Notes under the pieces: model-generated
Told to the model about the DNA's origin: nothing
The model's input: the letters and a program-made list of their open reading frames with translations, nothing else
The model's database searches: none
Assembly: GCA_036971475.1 (NCBI GenBank)
Contig: JBAIZL010000216.1
Location: 23,501 to 87,500, forward strand
Direction of reading: 5' to 3'
DNA: 64,000 bases
From: Prosapia bicincta
Taxonomy: Eukaryota > Arthropoda > Insecta > Hemiptera > Cercopidae
Position numbers and translations under genes: made by a program
Shown here: positions 57,617 through 64,000 of the stretch, one piece after another
Position numbering within the stretch: position 1 is the first letter of the stretch
How the letters are laid out: the number at the start of each line of letters is the position of its first letter

Positions 57617-59747
57617 CCAGGCTATTCCTGGTGGTGTGATGGAATAACAGTACATTCTGTAATGCAAGAGAAATCTGTGTGAATGCCTGTGAAGATGGCC
57701 TGAGCCAGTGGTGAGAGTCTATTGTAGCAGGTTTGTGCGTGCAGTCTACTGAAGAGTGTTACCTGTCATAGTCTGGAGTAGTACGCTTCTTCGCCAGGAA
57801 ATACTTGGTGGTGATGAAATAACAATACATTCTGTAATGCAAGAGAAATCTGTGCGAATGCCTGTGAAGATGGCCTGAGCCAGTGGTGAGTGTCTATTGT
57901 AGCAGGTTTGTGCGTGCAGTCTACTGAAGAGTGTTACCTGTCATAGTCTGGAGTAGTACGCTTCTTCGCCAGGAAATACTTGGTGGTGATGAAATAACAA
58001 TACATTCTGTAATGCAAGAGAAATCTGTGCGAATGCCTGTGAAGATGGCCTGAGCCAGTGGTGAGTGTCTATTGTAGCAGGTTTGTGGCGTGCAGTCTAC
58101 TGAAGAGTGTTACCTGTCATAGTCTGGAGTAGTACGCTTCTTCGTCAGGAAATACTTGGTGGTGATGAAATAACAATACATTCTGTAATGCAAGAGAAAT
58201 CTGTGCGAATGCCTGTGAAGATGGCCTGAGCCAGTGGTGAGTGTCTATTGTAGCAGGTTTGTGGCGTGCAGTCTACTGAAGAGTGTTACCTGTCATAGTC
58301 TGGAGTAGTACGCTTCTTCGTCAGGAAATACTTGGTGGTGATGAAATAACAATACATTCTGTAATGCAAGAGAAATCTGTGTGAATGCCTGTGAAGATGG
58401 CCTGAGCCAGTGGTGAGAGTCTATTGTAGCAGGTTTGTGGCGTACAGTCTACTGAAGAGTGTTACCTGTCATAGTCTGGAGTAGTACGCTTCTTCGTCAG
58501 GAAATACTTGGGTGTGATGTAATAACAATACATTCTGTAATGCAAGAGAAATCTGTGCGAATGCCTGTGAAGATGGCCTGAGCCAGTGGTGAGAGTCTAT
58601 TGTAGCAGGTTTGTGGCGTACAGTCTACTGAAGAGTGTTACCTGTCATAGTCTGGAGTAGTACGCTTCTTCGTCAGGAAATACTTGGTGGTGATGAAATA
58701 ACAATACATTCTGTAATGCAAGAGAAATCTGTGTGAATGCCTGTGAAGATGGCCTGAGCCAGTGGTGAGAGTCTATTGTAGCAGGTTTGTGGCGTACAGT
58801 CTACTGAAGAGTGTTACCTGTCATAGTCTGGAGTAGTACGCTTCTTCGTCAGGAAATACTTGGTGGTGATGAAATAACAATACATTCTGTAATGCAAGAG
58901 AAATCTGTGTGAATGCCTGTGAAGATGGCCTGAGCCAGTGGTGAGAGTCTATTGTAGCAGGTTTGTGGCGTACAGTCTACTGAAGAGTGTTACCTGTCAT
59001 AGTCTGGAGTAGTACGCTTCTTCGTCAGGAAATACTTGGGGGTGATGAAATAACAATACATTCTGTAATGCAAGAGAAATCTGTGCGAATGCCTGTGAAG
59101 ATGGCCTGAGCCAGTGGTGAGTGTCTATTGTAGCATGTTTGTGGCGTGCAGTCTACTGAAGAGTGTTACCTGTCATAGTCTGGAGTAGTACGCTTCTTCG
59201 TCAGGAAATACTTGGGGGTGATGAAATAACAATACATTCTGTAATGCAAGAGAAATCTGTGCGAATGCCTGTGAAGATGGCCTGAGCCAGTGGTGAGTGT
59301 CTATTGTAGCATGTTTGTGCGTGCAGTCTACTGAAGAGTGTTACCTGTCATAGTCTGGAGTAGTACGCTTCTTCGTCAGGAAATACTTGGGGGTGATGAA
59401 ATAACAATACATTCTGTAATGCAAGAGAAATCTGTGCGAATGCCTGTGAAGATGGCCTGAGCCAGTGGTGAGTGTCTATTGTAGCAGGTTTGTGGCGTGC
59501 AGTCTACTGAAGAGTGTTACCTGTCATAGTCTGGAGTAGTACGCTTCTTCGTCAGGAAATACTTGGGGGTGATGAAATAACAATACATTCTGTAATGCAA
59601 GAGAAATCTGTGCGAATGCCTGTGAAGATGGCCTGAGCCAGTGGTGAGTGTCTATTGTAGCATGTTTGTGCGTGCAGTCTACTGAAGAGTGTTACCTGTC
59701 ATAGTCTGGAGTAGTACGCTTCTTCGTCAGGAAATACTTGGTGGTGA
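57617..59747. repeat. 175/176-bp tandem array, about 12 copies
   Basis: GAAATACTTGG recurs at 57798 and 57973 (175 bp). Units with GTGGCGTGC are 176 bp, those with GTGCGTGC 175 bp. Units contain GAAGATGGCCTGAGCCAGTG, and the first unit is the most diverged. Non-coding in all frames. Lies between genes 6 and 7. Confidence 0.95.
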
Positions 59748-61241
59748 GGGAAGAAATTAAACCTGAGTGGCGTCCTGTGTTCTTGTCTTCCTTAAGCAAA
59801 CAATGCAATAAGATAAAACCTTTGACGGTTACCGTTTATTTCATAGACATGTAAAGCCTAGGGGAAACTGAAATTAACATTTTGGGTTTTAAAAACGTAA
59901 GATATTTAACATAAACCTCAGCCTAAGCTGTTTCATAGGGTCCTTTAACATTTAATTAGCGACAGCTGTAAGTAAAATAAGCAGGGCTTATTGAATATGT
60001 CAAGAATATTGATACTGAGATTTCATGTGTATTATGTAGGTGTTCGCCCAATACTACCATAATATATTGTGTGTGGGGAATGTCTGGTCTCTCATTAGGT
60101 CGGGGATAGTTGGCCGTAGTTTTGCTTTGCTACCAGGGAAACTATCCTGCCCGTATAGTTTTAGGCTGTATTGTAAAAGGTTATATTTTTAATGCGATAG
60201 AATTACCATTTTTAGTTTTATAAAGTGTAGGCCCTATATAAAGTCTTGTCGGCTTCTAGAGTGAGGTGTTTTATTGCTTATTTTAACCAACTTTTAATTG
60301 ATTGCCAGGGACAGTTTTTGATTTATTTATGTAATAATGTTTGTTGTTGTAAAACTGAAGACTTGTATGAACTGCCAATGTGGATAAAACTATAATGCAA
60401 TACCATTTACGTGTAAATTTTATTCAATCACCAGATTGAACCTTCTTAATTGTATTATGTTAACGAAAGGCTTATCATTTCAATAATTATAGGAGAATAT
60501 CATTTTTGATGGGATCATTATCTAATCTATATTGAGTAACGTTGCAATATAGAAATTTACAATATTTAAATATTATTTCACCAAATCAATAACCCATGCA
60601 AAATATAAAACAATTTTGGTTTTTTTATAACGAAAATCCAGACAAAGTATAAAAGATAATGTAAAAAGTGAAAAAGAAGGTGTATGGTTTTAGAGCAAAG
60701 CAGCGGCAATGATGGATGTCTTAAAACGAGAAGAAGAGAAGATGCAGTTACTTAGAACCGTTATTAATAATAATGGCTATTGTGTGAAAACGTTACAGTT
60801 AAATATCAGTAGAAACATAAAAATTCCATTAGGTTATGTGAAATTTCGACGTAGACGAAATCGATTCAATAAATTCAGAAAGTTAGTAAATCATCCCCTA
60901 AAAATAAAAAAGAAGTATCATTTTATATAAAGCACTCATCAATTAAATTCTTTAGGGAAATATTTTGCCTTTAACAATTTGTAATTGCAAAATACTCCAA
61001 TCTAGTCATATATACTCCAAAGAAACTTCAATATACTTGTATCAAAGTTTTTTATGCCTAGTATATTTATAAGCATAGATTTCAGAATTTCGCCTTACGT
61101 AATTGAGAATAAATTGGATTTTAATCGTCGATTCAATATACTTATCAGGTCCTTAAAATAGGCATATACAACGAAACCTTTAATCCTTTAATTTTGGAGC
61201 CAAAATATTGTTAAAAAGAAATTATTGCAAAAATTACCCGT
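59748..61241. other. Spacer downstream of gene 7
   Basis: AT-rich. A 73-codon basic open frame at 60709-60930 (plus) has no recognisable domain; it is left uncalled. No other gene. Confidence 0.4.
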
Positions 61242-61247
61242 TTTATT
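61242..61247 (-). other. Poly(A) signal of gene 7
   Basis: AATAAA on the minus strand, 38 nt past the stop. Confidence 0.6.
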
Positions 61248-61284
61248 TTTATATCAAATAATTTACACAGTTGTCAATGTTTCT

Positions 61285-62106
61285 TTAGTACTTGTAGGTT
61301 TGTTGTCCGTAATCAAAGGAATATCCAGCGCCTTTCTTGTGCACTACGGCTTTAAATCCGTTGTGAGGATCGGCCGTGTAGGTCACGAGGCGAGTGGAAC
61401 CGTCGGCCTCGATCAAGCTGTAGCTGCCCGACACCACGTCTCCTTCCCGGCTCTCCTGTTGGGTCTTCACGTCGCCGGTGTGAGCGTCCTGCACTTTGTA
61501 CTCGAAGCTGTAAGGCCGGGCGGGTTGCTGTTCCTCTTCCTTGTAGCCTTCGTAGATGGCGCCAGCGTAGCCCGCATTGGCGAGCGACATGACGGCTGAT
61601 AAAAATACAATCTGGAAGCGGCAAGAAAAGTTACGATCATTAATGGTTGCTGGCGGGTCTAAATTGTACATCATCGTGCCAATATTTTTAAAAGTAAACA
61701 TATAATTAAAGTGTATGTATGCTTTACGATTTTAAATAATTTCCATAAGGAGATAATTAAACCTCCTTATGAAGGTTATAATTTTTTCCATGATTATTAA
61801 ACCTTTTCCATCTTCTAGTAAGTTCTTCGAAACAATACTAAGAAAATTACTGATGTGTATTTATTTAACTTATTTTTGAAATTATAAAAGTGAGTAAATT
61901 AAAATGCTTATTTCTTTCTTTTTATAAAAATTATTTGCTTTAACTCATTTAAAAGTGTTTATAACAGTAAAATAATATTACTATTACAAAATTAAACTAA
62001 AGCTACCAAATCTACAGGTAATGGACAAGTAACTTAGTGTAGTAGTTTCATCTATGTTCCATTGGGTTAGTACTTTTAAATTGCTTCTATTAGCTCGCAC
62101 TCTCAT

Positions 62107-62182
<76 letters not shown>

Positions 62183-62734
62183 TCGGCGAAAAGCTTTGAA
62201 TAAATATATTCATTAAAAGTATTCTTGTTTTTGAAAGATTTTTAATTTATCTTGTTCAAATTTTCAAATGTTAATAAAGTACTTTTTATTCATCCACTCA
62301 AGTTCAAATACCTTCATTTAAAACTTTTAGAGGATGGTACTTCATAATAATACAGTTTTTCATATATTAATCTTTAATTGAATTTAATAAGTTAATATAA
62401 GTTTTATACGAGAGAACAACTTTTCACTAAAGGGGCAAGGTATGCAATGTAGTTATTTCGTCCTATTTGGTTTAAAATAAGTGATAAAGTAATTTCATAA
62501 AACAGCTGATTTATGTTATAGGTTATGTGGTAGAACAACATTTTTAACGCATAGGTTATGTTACCTTATTTGTAATAATTATAATTATTTAATACAAAGA
62601 AACTAAAATATAATTTTCTGCGTTGACCTAAGTAGGAATTGACTTTAAGACTTTATGTTTCTGGTTACTGTAGTTCATTCACAAATAAGACCGTATAGTA
62701 TAGTCTACTGATCACTTACCCAAGCTGCGAGCAT
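61285..62734 (-). CDS. RR-2-type cuticular protein, gene 7 of cluster (divergent)
   Basis: Secreted chitin-binding cuticle protein and the outlier of the cluster. CDS = exon 1 at 62720-62734 (MLAAW, donor gtaagt) joined to exon 2 at 61285-61611 (acceptor cttccag, stop TAA); intron 1108 bp; 113 aa. An in-frame ATG at 62770 would add 12 residues, but it lies upstream of the start site predicted from TATATATA (62782-62789) and the TCAGT initiator (62754-62758), so the shorter form is preferred. Signal peptide [18 protein letters not shown]. There are no AYHAP repeats; instead an acidic linker, [16 protein letters not shown] domain about 38-98: [54 protein letters not shown]. It has K where the others have N in GFNAVV. 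The tail has no proline ([13 protein letters not shown]). AATAAA at 61242-61247 (reverse). Exon 1 lies between two inverted copies of a dispersed repeat. Confidence 0.86.
62055..62650 (-). repeat. Dispersed repeat family A copy with inserted fold-back fragment
   Basis: Complete reverse copy from CTATTAGCTCGCACTCTCAT to ACCTAAGTAGGAATTGACTT. Its internal (TA)n (62113-62180) holds a truncated 6487-type arm (CGGCGAAAAGCTTTGAATAA). Lies in the intron of gene 7. Confidence 0.75.
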
Positions 62735-62753
62735 GATGAAGTGAATCTTTAAC

Positions 62754-62789
62754 ACTGATTGATAGTCCATCTTCGCCAAGGTATATATA
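62754..62789 (-). promoter_or_regulatory. Core promoter of gene 7
   Basis: TATATATA (62782-62789) and a TCAGT initiator (62754-62758), 33 nt apart on the minus strand. The pair decides the start codon, because it puts the ATG at 62770 upstream of the transcription start. No copy of the shared block is seen. Confidence 0.65.
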
Positions 62790-62937
62790 ACTGCAACAAA
62801 TGCATTCCTTTGTGTTCCTGCGTATCTGGAGTGTGACGCTTCCTCTTGCGCCTCTCCACTTCTCTCCCAATAGGAACGACTGCATAATGCTATATCGTAA
62901 TTGTGAGCAACGCCATTGGAGCTTGAATGTCCCTATT
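62790..62937. other. Upstream flank of gene 7
   Basis: C/T-rich on the plus strand (CTTCCTCTTGCGCCTCTCC). Perhaps promoter-proximal; no shared block found. Confidence 0.35.
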
Positions 62938-63325
62938 TGAAGTCAATTCCTACTTAGGTCAACAAAGAAAATTTTTAATTTGAGTTACAGTTTATTAGTT
63001 AATTTTAATTATTATAAATAAAGTAATATAATCCGTGGGTTAAAACAGCTGTTCTCCTACATAATCTAAAATCAGCTGTTTTATGAAATCATGTTATCAC
63101 TTATTGCGAGCCAAATGTGACGAAAAAACTGTATTGCATACAATGCCCCTTTTTAGTCAATAATAATTGAAAAACTCTGTGTTAAATCATCAAGTGTCGT
63201 CTATTAAGAGTTTAAAAAAAATGTATTTGAACTTGTTTGGATGAAAAAAATTATTTTAATAACGATCGAGATTTTAAACAGGATATTAGAAGAGCGTGAA
63301 CTAATAGAACGAATTGAAAAATACT
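62938..63325 (+). repeat. Dispersed repeat family A copy
   Basis: AGTCAATTCCTACTTAGGTC, GTTAAAACAGCTGTTCTCC, ATCAGCTGTTTTATGAAATC, AGCCAAATGTGACG, TGTATTTGAACTTG, GAAGAGCGTGAACTAATAGA. Faces the copy at 62055-62650 head to head. 63326-64000 shows no gene. Confidence 0.75.
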
Positions 63326-64000
63326 GTTTCACGAAAGTAAACTCAAACATATTGTCTACATTGATCGAATCATTGCCGCCATGAAAACGGGGGATTAGTA
63401 TTTATGGTTAGATAAACGTTTTAGCAAATTTATTAGGCCGAGGAATGTTTAAAACTTTTGGTAAAACATCCAATAATTGATGGGAAGAGCTGAACACTCC
63501 GAACAGATTCAAACACTCCAAACAGAAATACATTTAATTCTGCAGTACAAATACAGAAAGCACTTGTCAAACATCGCGGTTAATAAGAAATACTAATATT
63601 CTTTCTTAACTTATCTCTTAATGGACGAATTAATGTTGACAAGTTAAATTGATAGCATGCAAATGCCACTAATTTGCTTAATACTGACATTTATATATAC
63701 TGACGTAGCCGTAAAGATAAATTCATGTTTACGCTTGTTAACTTTAAGAGATGGAGCGTTTATATAATGTTTCTACACGTATGTAATTATAAACCCTAAA
63801 CTAATAAAACTAAAAGTTACATGTTGGTAACACTTAATGAGAAGTATCTACCGTCGCGTCGTATGAACACTTTTAATGGTAATAACCTTTTAAATGTTAT
63901 TATCGTATTTTTATTGTTCTTACTGGGCTTACTCGTTTCTGTTCACGTTATTCACATTTTTAAGTGGAGTAAAACTTTAAATATATTACATACATTGTTT

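Noticed and set aside
58040..58060. GAAGATGGCCTGAGCCAGTG in the 175/176-bp array as a hammerhead core
   Set aside because: There is a hairpin, but no CUGANGA and no GAAA follow it.

Overview
The window looks like insect nuclear DNA. It is strongly AT-rich, has spliced genes with GT-AG introns, arthropod TATA + TCAGT-type core promoters, long (TA)n microsatellites, satellite arrays, many decayed transposable elements and a short interstitial run of the insect telomere motif. The insect order cannot be fixed from what is visible.

The only convincing protein-coding content is a cluster of seven cuticular protein genes of the CPR family (Rebers-Riddiford RR-2 type), all on the minus strand, with stops at 568, 4518, 13368, 21894, 37734, 52148 and 61285. 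Each has the same two-exon plan. A tiny first exon codes for 4-6 residues (start codons at 3096, 8336, 14549, 24478, 39319, 54472 and 62734). An intron of 0.67-3.2 kb follows, and a second exon completes the signal peptide, carries an Ala/Pro/Tyr/His-rich linker and ends with the chitin-binding RR-2 domain. ORF calling alone misses the true starts. Most first exons sit 50-100 bp downstream of a TATTTAA-type TATA box. Genes 3-6 also share a roughly 70-bp upstream block. The products are expected to be secreted and to bind chitin in hard cuticle.

The spacers hold most of the sequence. Three large tandem arrays lie in successive spacers: a 128-bp satellite of about 47 copies (27630-33645), a 35-bp satellite of about 135 copies (45229-49980) and a 175/176-bp array of about 12 copies (57617-59747). 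Smaller arrays lie at 36471, 38764 and 56791. Mobile DNA includes a mariner-type internal-deletion copy (15427-16082), a 1.2-kb long-terminal-inverted-repeat element nested in another repeat (18597-19809), a dispersed repeat family of at least a dozen copies, tRNA-derived SINE-like copies and a retroelement fragment (33690-34262).

The most interesting signal is a set of fold-back (near-palindromic) insertions whose arms carry hammerhead-ribozyme-like cores: CUGANGA, a hairpin, GAAA, a short self-complementary stem, UH, and then a strand that pairs with the bases before CUGANGA. Stems differ between families but stay paired. This resembles the hammerhead motifs known from the terminal repeats of Penelope-like retroelements. 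Because the copies are inverted, each element has a core on both strands, and some lie inside introns or spacers of the cuticle genes.
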